Counted from the first letter of the stretch, positions 49,376 to 60,163 are shown. The stretch is DNA of 64,000 bases from Vibrio lentus (GCF_002875945.1 NZ_MCZK01000097.1:186001-250000); one strand, 5' to 3'. Made by a program: numbers and translations. Notes: generated by a model not told the origin, from the sequence alone.

Positions 49376-50332
49376 ATGAGCAATGAAATGAAAATAATGT
49401 TAGCTAACCCTCGTGGCTTTTGTGCTGGTGTCGATCGTGCAATCAGCATCGTAGAACGCGCACTGGAAATGTATCAGCCACCGATCTATGTTCGCCATGA
49501 AGTGGTGCACAACCGCTTTGTTGTTGAGGGGCTCAAGCAGCGTGGTGCTATTTTTGTCGAAGAACTGAGTGAAGTGCCAGACGACAACATCGTGATCTTC
49601 TCTGCTCACGGTGTTTCTCAAGCCGTTCGTAAAGAAGCGAAAGAGCGTGAACTCACGGTATTTGATGCAACATGCCCATTGGTAACCAAAGTACATATGG
49701 AAGTTGCTCGTGCGAGCCGCAAGCATATGGAAGTGGTACTGATTGGTCACGCGGGTCACCCTGAAGTGGAAGGCACTATGGGCCAGTACGCTAGCCAAAC
49801 CGGTGGCATGTACTTGGTTGAGAAGCCAGAGGACGTACAGAACCTAGTGGTGAATGATCCAAGTAACTTGCATTACGTTAGCCAAACAACGTTGTCAGTT
49901 GATGAAACGGCGGATGTGATTGAAGAGTTACGCCGCGTGTTCCCTGAGATCCAAGGGCCACGTAAAGATGATATTTGCTACGCAACACAAAACCGTCAAG
50001 ACGCGATTCGCGAGATGGCTGGTGATGTTGATGTCGTGATTGTTGTTGGTTCTAAGAACTCATCTAACTCAACACGTTTGAAAGAGCTGGCTGAGAAGCT
50101 AGGCACGCCAGGTTACCTAACCGATTGCCCTGAAGACATTCAAACAGAATGGGTTGAAGGGAAAAAGAAAATTGGTGTGACAGCGGGTGCTTCAGCGCCT
50201 GAAGAGCTAGTAAACCAAATCTTAGATCGTATTCGTGAGCTAGGTGCCACTGAAGTTGAAGAGATTCAAGGTCGTGAAGAGAACATGTTCTTCGAAGTAC
50301 CGAAAGAGCTACAGATCAAGCAAGTCGACTAA
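49376..50332 (+). CDS. ispH: 4-hydroxy-3-methylbut-2-enyl diphosphate reductase
   Basis: Last enzyme of the non-mevalonate isoprenoid pathway; iron-sulfur protein making IPP and DMAPP. 318 residues. The three cluster Cys lie in [19 protein letters not shown] and [11 protein letters not shown]. Start could be 49373, 49376 or 49388 (the [10 protein letters not shown] start of the core family); I use 49376. 144 bases after fkpB. Confidence 0.95.
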   Translation: MSNEMKIMLANPRGFCAGVDRAISIVERALEMYQPPIYVRHEVVHNRFVVEGLKQRGAIFVEELSEVPDDNIVIFSAHGVSQAVRKEAKERELTVFDATCPLVTKVHMEVARASRKHMEVVLIGHAGHPEVEGTMGQYASQTGGMYLVEKPEDVQNLVVNDPSNLHYVSQTTLSVDETADVIEELRRVFPEIQGPRKDDICYATQNRQDAIREMAGDVDVVIVVGSKNSSNSTRLKELAEKLGTPGYLTDCPEDIQTEWVEGKKKIGVTAGASAPEELVNQILDRIRELGATEVEEIQGREENMFFEVPKELQIKQVD

Positions 50333-50335
50333 TCT

Positions 50336-50417
50336 CTATTGATTGGTGACAACATCGATTCGTGATACTAGCGATTCGCAACACTATCGATTTGTAAACA
50401 CTATTGATTTGTAAACA
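50336..50417. repeat. Degenerate tandem repeat after ispH
   Basis: Five imperfect units of 15-17 bases, at 50336, 50353, 50368, 50384 and 50401, ending with two near-identical CTATCGATTTGTAAACA / CTATTGATTTGTAAACA. It starts 3 bases after the ispH stop. Confidence 0.7.
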
Positions 50418-50422
50418 GCAGG

Positions 50423-50449
50423 AAGCCAACGTGATACGTTGGCTTTTTT
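50423..50449 (+). terminator. Terminator after ispH
   Basis: AAGCCAACG-TGAT-ACGTTGGCTT then T run. Also serves btsR on the other strand. Confidence 0.9.
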
Positions 50450-50487
50450 GATCGTGCTTTGGAACAGGGTGTCGAATTTCTAACGGG

Positions 50488-51219
50488 TTACTGGAGACCT
50501 AGTTGCTCTTTTAAAGTCTTTAAGTAACGACGACTGACAGGCACTTCAAAACCTGTCAGTGTAATGATCTCGGCTAATCCATTTTCTAATAATTTGATCT
50601 CTTGGATCGATTTTATGTTGATCAAATATTGGCGATGACAGCGGATCAAATCGGTCTTTTCTTCTAGGATCTTCAGGGTTAACTGTGAAGTGGCGGTTTG
50701 TGATGAACTACGAACATGCACACCGCTGATATCTGAATAAGCGCATTCGACCGTTTGGCTTGCCATGATCACAATGCGGTTGTGACCAATGCACGGGATT
50801 TGCTCTAAGTGGCAGGGAGCAATCGCGGAGATGTTTTGTTCTGGCGCTTTCTGGTTCTGCTTGATGACTTTATTCAGACGACAAACACTCTTGTTTAATC
50901 GACAAGGTTCAACCGGCTTGAGTAGGTAATCAAAGGCATTGTCTTCAAAGGCTTGAATCGCATATTGATCGTAGGCGGTGACAAAAACCACGTAAGGCAT
51001 GGTGTCTGGGTCAAGCATGCTCAGCAATTCAATCCCTGTAACCTGAGGCATTTGGATATCCAAATACACCACATCCGGCTTGAGAAGGTTGATCTGTTTA
51101 AGTCCTTCGATCGCATTGCTAGCTTGGCCAATGATTTCCACTTCACCTGTTTCAGTCAGTAGTTCAATCAGCTCTTCACGAGCAAAAAGCTCATCATCGA
51201 CAACTAATGCTTTTAACAT
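50488..51219 (-). CDS. btsR: LytTR response regulator BtsR (YehT-like)
   Basis: 243 residues. Receiver domain with acidic pair DDE at 8-10 and Asp54 in VVYLDIQMPQVTG; LytTR DNA-binding domain at about 135-240 (IRCHRQYLINIKSIQEI, PVSRRYLKTLKEQL). In E. coli BtsS/BtsR sense external pyruvate and BtsR activates btsT (CstA-family). The linked cstA with many BtsR-type boxes upstream fits. Downstream of btsS on the same strand, with a 104-base gap. Confidence 0.92.
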   Translation of the reverse strand: MLKALVVDDELFAREELIELLTETGEVEIIGQASNAIEGLKQINLLKPDVVYLDIQMPQVTGIELLSMLDPDTMPYVVFVTAYDQYAIQAFEDNAFDYLLKPVEPCRLNKSVCRLNKVIKQNQKAPEQNISAIAPCHLEQIPCIGHNRIVIMASQTVECAYSDISGVHVRSSSQTATSQLTLKILEEKTDLIRCHRQYLINIKSIQEIKLLENGLAEIITLTGFEVPVSRRYLKTLKEQLGLQ

Positions 51220-51323
51220 CCTACAATCTTCATCTTGATTCTATCCCTGCTTGATTCACGCTTTTCTTTTAAATGTCAGCTTCTAAATGTTTCGACTCGG
51301 AGCGATTCGTCTTCGAAAACCCA

Positions 51324-52994
51324 CTATTTTAGTATAGGTATGATAAAGCTCATTCGAGTAAATTGCTGTGGTTGAGATTCTATTTTTAGTGCAGAGTCTT
51401 GTCCAAAGAAATTAGTGAGTCGTTTATCAACAATTTCCATCCCTAAACCGACATGGTCTTGAGACGGCTTTTGATAGTTGCCTGCATTGTCTTCCACGAT
51501 CAGCTTAAATCCACCCTCGAAGGCTTCGCTATAGATCTTCACTTGGCCGCCTTCCAACATGTTTGAAATACCATGCTTGATGGCGTTTTCAACCAGTGGC
51601 TGCAGGGTAAAGCTTGGCAGTTGCGACTCATACAATTGTGGGTCGATATCCCATTCCACTTCTAATCGGTCGGTAAAACGCGCCTTCTCAATAGTTAGGT
51701 ACGCATTAACGTGTGCCAACTCGTCTTTGAGTTTCACGGTATTGATATTCTGCTTCAGGTTACTTCTAAAGAAGTGAGACAGATGTTGAATAAGCTCTCG
51801 TGCTTTATCAGGGTCACGACGTGTAACGGCACTGATGGTGTTGAGTGCATTGAACAAGAAGTGTGGGTTCACTTGAGCGTGCAGTAGTTTGATCTCAGCT
51901 TGGGTGAGCAATGTTTGCTGCTGCTGATAGTTGCTGAATAAGATCTGACTCGACAATAGCTGAGCGATACCTTCACCCATCGACATGTTGATGGTCGAGA
52001 ACAGCTTTAGCTTTGGCTCATACAGCTTGATGGTGCCGACCACTTCATTACCCGCACGCAGTGGAATAATAAGCGCAGAGCCCAATTTACAATCTTGCGA
52101 AAGAGAGCATTGGTACGGGTTCTCTTTACCATCAAGGTAGATGATGTCGTTCTGTTCCATCGAGGTAAGCGTGCTCTGCGATGAAATAGGGGTATTTGGG
52201 ATATGGTGTTCATCGCCAATGCCGACGAACGCGAGGATTTTCTCTCGGTCGGTAATCGCCACCGCACCAACGTTGGTTTCTTCGTAAACGATGCGTACGA
52301 TTTTTTGCGCGTTATCGGAATTAAACCCACCATGCAGAATACCCACCGAACGCTCGGCGATGGTTAATGCGCGGCGCGAGAAGGTCGCAGAGTATTTTTC
52401 GAAGATGGTTTTCCTGTCTTGGATGATGCTCATGAACAGCGCTGCACCCACAGAGTTGGCGATGATCATTGGAGCAGCAATATCGGACACTAAGGCATAG
52501 GATTGCTCGAACGGTTTCGCGACGGCAAGCAATATGATCATCTGAATGATTTCGGCAAACAGGGTCACAGAGAACACCACCAGAGGGTTAAACAGTTGGC
52601 TAGCTTTGTTCTTTCTCACGAGGTAAACGTGTAACAGGCCGCCAATCAAGCCTTCTGCTGTGGTTGAAATCGCACAAGCTAGATCGGTGAATCCACCCAA
52701 AGAGTAACGATGGATACCGCCAGTAAAACCGACCGCAAAGCCGACCACCGGACCACCAAACAGACCGCCCATAACTGCTCCCATCGCACGGGTGTTGGCA
52801 ATGGCATCATTGATCTGTAAGCCAAAATAGGTGCCCATAATACAGAACAGGGAAAACAGAACGTAGCAGCTGATTTTATGACTTAAGCGCGAAGAGATGC
52901 TCAACAAAGGGAGAATAAGTGGAGTCTTACTGAGCATGTAAGCAATCACTAAGTAGACACAGGTTTGTTGCAGCAGAGAGAGAATGAGTTCCAT
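51324..52994 (-). CDS. btsS: LytS-type sensor kinase BtsS (YehU-like)
   Basis: 556 residues. N-terminal 5TM-Lyt membrane domain (about 1-190), GAF domain (about 215-345), then His kinase with His in AQVNPHFLFNALNTISAVTRR, N-box LVENAIKHGISN and ATP-binding GLGMEIVDKRL. Matches BtsS length (about 561 in E. coli). Senses pyruvate in E. coli. Its partner btsR follows; cstA is upstream. Confidence 0.92.
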   Translation of the reverse strand: MELILSLLQQTCVYLVIAYMLSKTPLILPLLSISSRLSHKISCYVLFSLFCIMGTYFGLQINDAIANTRAMGAVMGGLFGGPVVGFAVGFTGGIHRYSLGGFTDLACAISTTAEGLIGGLLHVYLVRKNKASQLFNPLVVFSVTLFAEIIQMIILLAVAKPFEQSYALVSDIAAPMIIANSVGAALFMSIIQDRKTIFEKYSATFSRRALTIAERSVGILHGGFNSDNAQKIVRIVYEETNVGAVAITDREKILAFVGIGDEHHIPNTPISSQSTLTSMEQNDIIYLDGKENPYQCSLSQDCKLGSALIIPLRAGNEVVGTIKLYEPKLKLFSTINMSMGEGIAQLLSSQILFSNYQQQQTLLTQAEIKLLHAQVNPHFLFNALNTISAVTRRDPDKARELIQHLSHFFRSNLKQNINTVKLKDELAHVNAYLTIEKARFTDRLEVEWDIDPQLYESQLPSFTLQPLVENAIKHGISNMLEGGQVKIYSEAFEGGFKLIVEDNAGNYQKPSQDHVGLGMEIVDKRLTNFFGQDSALKIESQPQQFTRMSFIIPILK

Positions 52995-53126
52995 ATTTTC
53001 ACCTATTGAGAAGCTTGTTAAGTGTAAAGCTCATTGCGGGGTAACGGTAGCTTTGCTTGTCTTTTCATGGCTTGTATCGAATGACTTTGGTTTCCCAAGG
53101 TCGAGAAATTAATATTTAGAAATAAC

Positions 53127-53153
53127 AAAGCCCATCACATTGGACGGGCTTTA
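53127..53153 (-). terminator. Possible terminator between cstA and btsS
   Basis: AAAGCCC / GGGCTTT arms with inner TC/GA pairs, followed by T-rich DNA on the minus strand. Weak to moderate. Confidence 0.5.
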
Positions 53154-53267
53154 GTCTTAATTTCCACGAATCACTGGGTAATTACGGGAGCAAGCGAAGT
53201 TGTGCTTGGCAGTTCTTTTGTCTCTTTCTATGAAGATTGGTCTCTTTTTCCAAAGAGCCTTAAAGAA

Positions 53268-54761
53268 CTAGGCTGTTTTAGTCACCGGTTTTGACTCTTG
53301 ATCTTGCTCGTCGTCAGCTAGGTCGATATCGCCTTTGCCTTTTGAAATCTTGATAACGTAAGTCGTAATCAGTAGAGATGAAACCACACCTACGATTGTT
53401 GAGATTTGCATAGGTAGACCAAAACCTAGTTGGCTGTTGTTCAGGATAAATGTGATACACACAGACGTCATGAAGATAGCTGGAACCGTTGTTACCCAGT
53501 GCAGTTTGTTGTGACGAAGTAGGTAAGCTGAAGCTGTCCACAGCATCATTACTGCCGTTGATTGGTTAGCAAAGCCAAAGTAGCGCCAGATGATACCGAA
53601 ATCTACTTGAGTCAGGATGCCACCAAGAACGAATAGCGGTAGAGCCATTAGTAGGCGGTTGCGCAGTGTTTTCTGTTCCATGTTGAAGTATTCAGCAAGG
53701 ATAAGACGGCTTGAACGGAACGCAGTGTCACCTGAAGTGATAGGTAGGATAACCACGCCAAGGAAAGCAAGGATACCGCCAAATACACCCAGTAGGCCAA
53801 ATGAAGCGCTGTATACCACGTTACCTGGGCCGCCGTTTGCAATCGCGTCAGACAAAGACTCAACTGAACCGAAGAATGACAGGGCAAGTGCACACCAGAT
53901 TAGAGCGATGATGCCTTCACCGATCATTGCACCGTAGAATACGAAGCGACCGTTCTTCTCGTTTTCCATACAACGCGCCATCAAAGGAGACTGAGTTGCG
54001 TGGAAGCCAGAGATAGCACCACAAGCGATAGTGATGAATAGAGCAGGCCAAAGTGGTAGGTCATTCGGGTTCATGTTGGTGAACATGTCTTTCATCTCGA
54101 AGCCACCCATGATTTGGTGCTCGTCAGATAGACCAATCGCAGTGATTAGGCCAACAGACATGAAGATAAGTAGTGCACCGAACAGTGGGTAGAAGCGACC
54201 AATGATTTTATCGACAGGGACAATCGTTGCGATGATGTAGTAAGCAAAGATGATAACAACCATAGTGCTTGCAGACATCACGAAATCAGTTTGGTCGTTC
54301 ACTAGGTTAGTGATCATGCCTGCAGGAGCAGATACGAATACCACACCAACAAGAAGCAGTAGAACAATGGCAAAGATGTTCATAAAGTGTTTTGCGCCAT
54401 TGCCTAGGTAACGTCCAGTGATGGTTGGAACCGAAGCACCACCATTACGGATAGATAACATACCTGAGAAGTAGTCGTGTACTGCACCTGCGAAGATACA
54501 ACCTAGTACAATCCAAAGCATTGCTGCTGGGCCGTAAAGGGCACCCATGATAGGACCGAAGATTGGACCTACACCTGCAATGTTAAGCAGTTGAACTAGG
54601 TAAACCTTTGGTGTCGACATTGGAACGTAGTCCACGCCGTCTTGCTTGGTATGAGCAGGTGTTTGACGCTTTTCATTGATACCGAAGATCTTCTCGATAA
54701 AGGCACCGTAAATAAAGTAGCCACCAATGAGTGCTGCGACGCAGGTAAGAAACCACATCAT
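53268..54761 (-). CDS. cstA: CstA-family pyruvate/carbon-starvation transporter
   Basis: 497 residues with about 13-16 membrane segments. Family blocks: GVDYVPMSTPKVYLVQLLNIAGVGPIFGPI (as adjacent pieces) and GAVHDYFSGMLSIRNGGASVP. E. coli CstA and BtsT are about 700 residues, so this is the shorter vibrio form lacking a C-terminal part. In E. coli BtsT imports pyruvate and is induced by BtsS/BtsR. The upstream region carries a phased array of BtsR-type boxes. ATG 54758 is an alternative start. Confidence 0.9.
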   Translation of the reverse strand: MMWFLTCVAALIGGYFIYGAFIEKIFGINEKRQTPAHTKQDGVDYVPMSTPKVYLVQLLNIAGVGPIFGPIMGALYGPAAMLWIVLGCIFAGAVHDYFSGMLSIRNGGASVPTITGRYLGNGAKHFMNIFAIVLLLLVGVVFVSAPAGMITNLVNDQTDFVMSASTMVVIIFAYYIIATIVPVDKIIGRFYPLFGALLIFMSVGLITAIGLSDEHQIMGGFEMKDMFTNMNPNDLPLWPALFITIACGAISGFHATQSPLMARCMENEKNGRFVFYGAMIGEGIIALIWCALALSFFGSVESLSDAIANGGPGNVVYSASFGLLGVFGGILAFLGVVILPITSGDTAFRSSRLILAEYFNMEQKTLRNRLLMALPLFVLGGILTQVDFGIIWRYFGFANQSTAVMMLWTASAYLLRHNKLHWVTTVPAIFMTSVCITFILNNSQLGFGLPMQISTIVGVVSSLLITTYVIKISKGKGDIDLADDEQDQESKPVTKTA

Positions 54762-54841
54762 AATTTGTTATCCCTGAATGTATTAATTAAGTCAGGGTGT
54801 ATATTAAAGGAGTCGATGAGAAGAAACTTCCGCTACTGGAG

Positions 54842-55076
54842 TGAGTGGTCGAATAGCCAATTTAGTGGTGCTATAACTGATTGAGTGGTTTGTCATCTTG
54901 ACGGAGTGGTTGATTCTTTGTATCGAACGGCTTATTTACCGAGTAGACAGGTTGATTGACCTAACAGAGAGGTGGAAAGAAGCTGTGAGTGGTAGGTTAC
55001 TGCTCTTGAGTGGTCTGTATCAGTCTCAAGCGGAGAACATGAGACAATGAGTGGACATCGACAGGCGTTCAGCGGA
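54842..55076 (-). promoter_or_regulatory. Phased array of BtsR-type boxes upstream of cstA
   Basis: E. coli BtsR binds two ACC(G/A)CT(C/T)A repeats 13 bases apart (from memory). Here, read on the minus strand, ACCACTCA occurs exactly at 54842, 54882, 54986 and 55007, and with one mismatch at 54862, 54903 and 55048. Weaker copies at about 54924, 54945, 54966, 55027 and 55069 fill the phase. Start-to-start spacing is 20-21 bases throughout. The array lies 81-315 bases upstream of cstA. Confidence 0.75.
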
Positions 55077-55137
55077 GAATCATCACAAAGGCAGCGCTTC
55101 GTCAGGAAGTGGTGAAGTAACAATATAAAGGATTGAA

Positions 55138-55488
55138 ATGAAAAAAATAATAACACTATTCGCCGTGGCATTTAGCCTTGCAGGATGCAGCGCTAATGTT
55201 CAAGATTTAGCAGCAGAAGGTAACTGGCAAGAGATCGGTTATCGTGATGGTATTAAAGGCAACACTCAGCGTTCTTATTCAGAAATGACAGCGCTTGGTG
55301 CGGTTGATCAAGCCAGTTATACAGAAGGTTATCACTTAGGTGTGACTGAGTTCTGTAATCCTAACCATGCTTATCAGATTGGTTTGTCTGGTCAGGTGTA
55401 TGAAGGTGTGTGTTCTGGTACGGAAGACGCTCAACGTTTCCGTATGGAATGGCAACGTGGCTGGGATGAGTTCTCGAACGACTATTAA
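55138..55488 (+). CDS. DUF2799 family lipoprotein
   Basis: 116 residues. Signal peptide with lipobox LAGC at residues 14-17, so a lipoprotein, probably outer-membrane. The mature part has the DUF2799 blocks IGYRDGIKG and YTEGYHLGVTEFCNPNHAYQIGLSG. Function unknown; E. coli relatives are uncharacterised. AAAGGA precedes the ATG. Divergent from cstA. Followed by a clear terminator. Confidence 0.85.
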   Translation: MKKIITLFAVAFSLAGCSANVQDLAAEGNWQEIGYRDGIKGNTQRSYSEMTALGAVDQASYTEGYHLGVTEFCNPNHAYQIGLSGQVYEGVCSGTEDAQRFRMEWQRGWDEFSNDY

Positions 55489-55522
55489 TCCGGCCTGCGG
55501 CTAATTCTTGATTTCGTTAAAT

Positions 55523-55556
55523 AAAAAACCAGTACCTCATGTGTACTGGTTTTTTG
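55523..55556. terminator. Terminator after the DUF2799 gene
   Basis: AAAAAACCAGTAC / GTACTGGTTTTTT stem with a 7-base loop. Bidirectional, also for murQ. Confidence 0.93.
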
Positions 55557-55607
55557 TATAACGCCGAATCAATAACGCTTAATCAATATGAGAGCCTACC
55601 TGTCGGT

Positions 55608-56549
<942 letters not shown>

Positions 56550-56573
56550 CTAAAATGATGGTTCTAAAGTTGT

Positions 56574-57686
56574 TTAGTCAGCACGATATAGAACGCCTAG
56601 AGAGGCTGCTCTGCTTGCGCCAGTCACTTCTGGTAAATTGCTTGGCAGTTGATGAACATGACGTTGAGCAAGCCACGCAAAGGCCATGGCTTCCATGTAA
56701 TCGGCATCAACGCCTTTACTGGTCGTCGACTCAACCACCCAGTTAGGAAGCAGTTCAGACAGTCTCTTCATCAACAATGGATTTCTCGTACCACCGCCAC
56801 ACACATACAGTGCAGGTTGGTTACCCAGGCGATAAGTCTCCACTTCATTGGCTATCGTTAATGCGGTGTATTCACAGAGTGTGCGCTGAACATCCTCTGC
56901 TGTAAGGTCTTTAAATTCTGTTAATTGTTGCTCTAGCCAAGGTAGATTAAATAGCTCTCTGCCAGTGCTTTTCGGTGGCATTTGAGATAGGTAAGATTCA
57001 TTCAACAGCTGTTCGAGCAAAGCTTGATTGAGTTGGCCTTTTAGCGCGAACAGTGCGTCACGGTCAAATTTCTCACCCGTGTGTTTATCTACCCAAGCAT
57101 CCATCAACATATTGCCAGGGCCAGTATCATAACCAAGAGTAGGCTGATTCGGGCGCAGCACTGAAATATTCGAGATACCACCAATATTCAACACCACAAC
57201 TGAGCTGTCTTGCGGGTGAAAGATCGTATGGTGAAACGCTGGTACTAATGGCGCACCTTGCCCGCCAAGCGCCATGTCTTTGCGTCTGAAATCGGCGATG
57301 GTTTGAATCTCTGTTTTCGCGGCAATGATATTGGCATCACCCAGCTGCATGGTAAATGGCGAATCACCGGTTGGCTGGTGGAATACTGTTTGGCCATGGT
57401 TACCAATCGCAGTCACGGACGATGCAGGTGTACCTGATTTGTCGAGAAGTTGTAGAACCGCATCAGCAAATAGATGACCAAGCTGGTGGTCGAGTTCACC
57501 AATGGCAATCAAATCCGTTTTCTGACCAATACAAACCTCAAGCAGGCGGGCTTTGATATCCTCTGGCATAGGGAACTCATCATGAGCGAGTAATGTGATA
57601 CCAGTATCTTCTATCGAAACTAAGGCGGTATCAACGCCGTCCATACTCGTTCCCGACATCACACCAATGTATAACTCTGACTTCAT
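56574..57686 (-). CDS. anmK: Anhydro-N-acetylmuramic acid kinase
   Basis: Phosphorylates and hydrolyses 1,6-anhydro-MurNAc to MurNAc-6-phosphate, feeding MurQ. 370 residues. Opening GVMSGTSMDGVDTAL is the ATP/sugar loop; GHTGEKFDRDA and VCGGGTRNPLLM are later family blocks. The start overlaps the kinase-gene stop in TAATG, and AGGAG precedes it, so translation is likely coupled. Confidence 0.96.
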   Translation of the reverse strand: MKSELYIGVMSGTSMDGVDTALVSIEDTGITLLAHDEFPMPEDIKARLLEVCIGQKTDLIAIGELDHQLGHLFADAVLQLLDKSGTPASSVTAIGNHGQTVFHQPTGDSPFTMQLGDANIIAAKTEIQTIADFRRKDMALGGQGAPLVPAFHHTIFHPQDSSVVVLNIGGISNISVLRPNQPTLGYDTGPGNMLMDAWVDKHTGEKFDRDALFALKGQLNQALLEQLLNESYLSQMPPKSTGRELFNLPWLEQQLTEFKDLTAEDVQRTLCEYTALTIANEVETYRLGNQPALYVCGGGTRNPLLMKRLSELLPNWVVESTTSKGVDADYMEAMAFAWLAQRHVHQLPSNLPEVTGASRAASLGVLYRAD

Positions 57687-58567
57687 TACGAGTCTCCTAA
57701 GTTGAGCTGATTAATCTTCTGGTTAGCCAATACTTCTGCGCCATCCAGAGCGTTGCCTTGAACATGTAAACTACGATCTTGAATCGCTGGTGAGAGACGC
57801 TCACGATAGAACTGTCCTAAGCTACCCAAGAACATAATAGGTAGCGTGTTGTTACTAGAACAAGCCAGAGTGAGCAGCTCTATTTGAGTAGTCCCTTGCT
57901 CTATAATCGCTTTTGCCGTTGAACATTGCGATTCAATGTCCACCAGAGCTCTTGCAAATTGAGCATAGTCAGTCGCGTTCGCTTGGTTAATCCATTCTAA
58001 TATTTGGCTACGTTTACTACCGGTTTTCTTCATAACTAAATCGCGAGTCAAAGATGAACTCTGAGTGTCGAACTCGATGAGGGTTTGTTGAACCGCTCGA
58101 AAGCCAAGCCAAGCGCCACCGCCTTGATCGCCAATCGGAAATCCCCATCCACCAAATTGCAGGGTCTCATGTAGGGAATCCAATTGGATGGCAACTGACC
58201 CCGTACCTATCGCGATACAATTGACGCCTTGCCCTGCATTGGCACCAAATACTGATGCTTCTGCATCGGTTGTGATGTACAGGTGAGGACAATGCGCTAA
58301 AGCGGATGTTAACTTGGACTTTAACTGCGCATTACCCGCTCCAGCGACACCTAACACAATATAACATTGTTTCGGTATTATCTGGTTTGTCGCTAGAATT
58401 TCATCAATATAATGAGTGAGTTGAGTCACAGCAGCTTCACCGTATAGGGTCAATGAAGTCGCCGGTAAAATGAACTCCTCAATCACTATTGATGTGGGCT
58501 CTATTTTCTTAAGCCTGACAGCGGTTTTTGTTCCGCCGCCATCGACTGCCAAAGTGTGTGTAATCAT
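57686..58567 (-). CDS. N-acetylglucosamine kinase-like BadF/BcrA ATPase-family protein
   Basis: 293 residues. ASKHA motifs: phosphate 1 DGGGTKTAVRLK, phosphate 2 AIGTGSVAIQL, and GGWGFPIGDQGGGAWLG. This is the GlcNAc/glucosamine kinase group. In context it probably phosphorylates GlcNAc from muropeptide breakdown. Lies between the symporter (3-base gap) and anmK (1-base overlap). Exact sugar cannot be read from sequence. Confidence 0.8.
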   Translation of the reverse strand: MITHTLAVDGGGTKTAVRLKKIEPTSIVIEEFILPATSLTLYGEAAVTQLTHYIDEILATNQIIPKQCYIVLGVAGAGNAQLKSKLTSALAHCPHLYITTDAEASVFGANAGQGVNCIAIGTGSVAIQLDSLHETLQFGGWGFPIGDQGGGAWLGFRAVQQTLIEFDTQSSSLTRDLVMKKTGSKRSQILEWINQANATDYAQFARALVDIESQCSTAKAIIEQGTTQIELLTLACSSNNTLPIMFLGSLGQFYRERLSPAIQDRSLHVQGNALDGAEVLANQKINQLNLGDS

Positions 58568-58570
58568 CCA

Positions 58571-60163
58571 CTAAACCGTTTGTAGCTTGTTGACTTCTTG
58601 AGTCTGTTTTTTACCTGCTAGACAGACAACCAACGAGACAAAGGTGCCAATACATAATTGATAAGGGAAAGCCAATCGAACACCAACCCAGTCAGCGTTA
58701 ATCACGCCCATCACGCTATCCCACACGTAAGCCTGCATCAACAATGTCGTTAAGAAACCGGCGATAAGGGCTAGAGCAACCGAGGTTTCGTTGCCACGTT
58801 CAGTAAAGATTGCAGTGAAGTACACGCCCAGTAAACCTGTGTAGGCAAACACCATCACACTCAGTGCAAATGATAACAGTGGCATGTCGGTGTATTGCTG
58901 CCAGTAGTAACATAAGATGCCCATGCTACCCAAAGCGATTGCTGCTACAGCCATACCAACACGTCCAGCTTTCACGTAATGGAAGTCATCTTGCTCTCCT
59001 TTACGAGCTTCTAACCAAGGCTTGTAGATATCTTGCACCGCAACCGAAGACATTGAGTTTAAGCCGGAGTTTAACGTTGAAAGCGCTGCTGCGACGACAC
59101 CAACAGTTACTAAGCCACGAAGACCCGCAGGCATTTCATTCAGCACGTAGTACATGAAGATCGTTACGTTCTCACCATTAAAGTTTTGCACGACTTCTTT
59201 GCCTTCCACACCCATTAGCTCAGGTCTTTGATAGAAGACATACAGCAGTAGACCAATAGACATGAATACGAGCACAACTGGAATTGAGAAGATGATTGAG
59301 TTGATCATCGCTTTTGAACCTTGCTTGGCATCTTTACACGTCAACACACGTTGAGTCATGTCTTGATCAAGACCAAATGCACCAATGTTCAACAATACAA
59401 AACCAGTGATACATGCCCAGAAACTAAAGGTGCCAGCAGGACTAAAGTCGAGAGTGAAATCGAGTAGGGTCAGCTTAGAAGATTGGCCTTCGCCAGGGTT
59501 TGCGAGTACTTGAGCTATTTGGCTGAAGTCGGCTGGAATTTGTCCTAGTAAATAGATGATTACGGCAATGGCTGCGCCGACATAAACCACAAGTTGGATT
59601 AGGTCACTCCAGATAACGGAACGAATGCCACCCATGTAGGTATAAGCAAGGCCGACGGCTACTAAAATGACAACCGAAGTCACCACACTGCTAGGGTCAA
59701 TGTTGGTAAACAGAATCATCGAGACTGCAATCGCAGCCATGTAGAGGCGGGCACCTGAAGCAAATACTCGACCGACCAAATACATCACACCTGCACGTTG
59801 TTTGGTTTTCTCGCCAAAGCGCACTTTCAGTAGCTCATAAACGGTTGAGACTTTGTTTTGGTAGAAGCGAGGGATAAGTACTAAGGCAACGAAGATGGCA
59901 CCAATAATGCCGCCAATGTTGGTCGCTAAGTAGGTTAAGTCACCACGGTAGCTAGATTCGGGCCCGCCTAAAAATGTCGCAGCAGATTGTGATGTCGCGA
60001 GCACCGAGATAGCCACGACCCACATTGGCATCGAGTTACCACCTAAAAAGTAGTCCTTAGTGCTCGTTATTTTTGTTCGGCTGAAGTGCCAACCTGTAAA
60101 AGCAATAATGGCGAAATATATCGCAAATACGGCCCAGTCCAGTGAGGTAAATAGTGAATTCAT
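58571..60163 (-). CDS. Sodium:solute symporter (SSS family), muropeptide-sugar transporter candidate
   Basis: 530 residues, about 13-14 membrane segments. SSS blocks: KDYFLGGNSMPMWVVAIS and ATSQSAATFLGGPESSYRGDL near the N-terminus; GLDQDMTQRVLTCKDAK in the middle. First gene of the anmK-murQ operon. I infer import of MurNAc, anhydro-MurNAc or GlcNAc without phosphorylation, replacing the PTS MurP of E. coli. The substrate is inference from neighbours. Confidence 0.75.
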   Translation of the reverse strand: MNSLFTSLDWAVFAIYFAIIAFTGWHFSRTKITSTKDYFLGGNSMPMWVVAISVLATSQSAATFLGGPESSYRGDLTYLATNIGGIIGAIFVALVLIPRFYQNKVSTVYELLKVRFGEKTKQRAGVMYLVGRVFASGARLYMAAIAVSMILFTNIDPSSVVTSVVILVAVGLAYTYMGGIRSVIWSDLIQLVVYVGAAIAVIIYLLGQIPADFSQIAQVLANPGEGQSSKLTLLDFTLDFSPAGTFSFWACITGFVLLNIGAFGLDQDMTQRVLTCKDAKQGSKAMINSIIFSIPVVLVFMSIGLLLYVFYQRPELMGVEGKEVVQNFNGENVTIFMYYVLNEMPAGLRGLVTVGVVAAALSTLNSGLNSMSSVAVQDIYKPWLEARKGEQDDFHYVKAGRVGMAVAAIALGSMGILCYYWQQYTDMPLLSFALSVMVFAYTGLLGVYFTAIFTERGNETSVALALIAGFLTTLLMQAYVWDSVMGVINADWVGVRLAFPYQLCIGTFVSLVVCLAGKKQTQEVNKLQTV

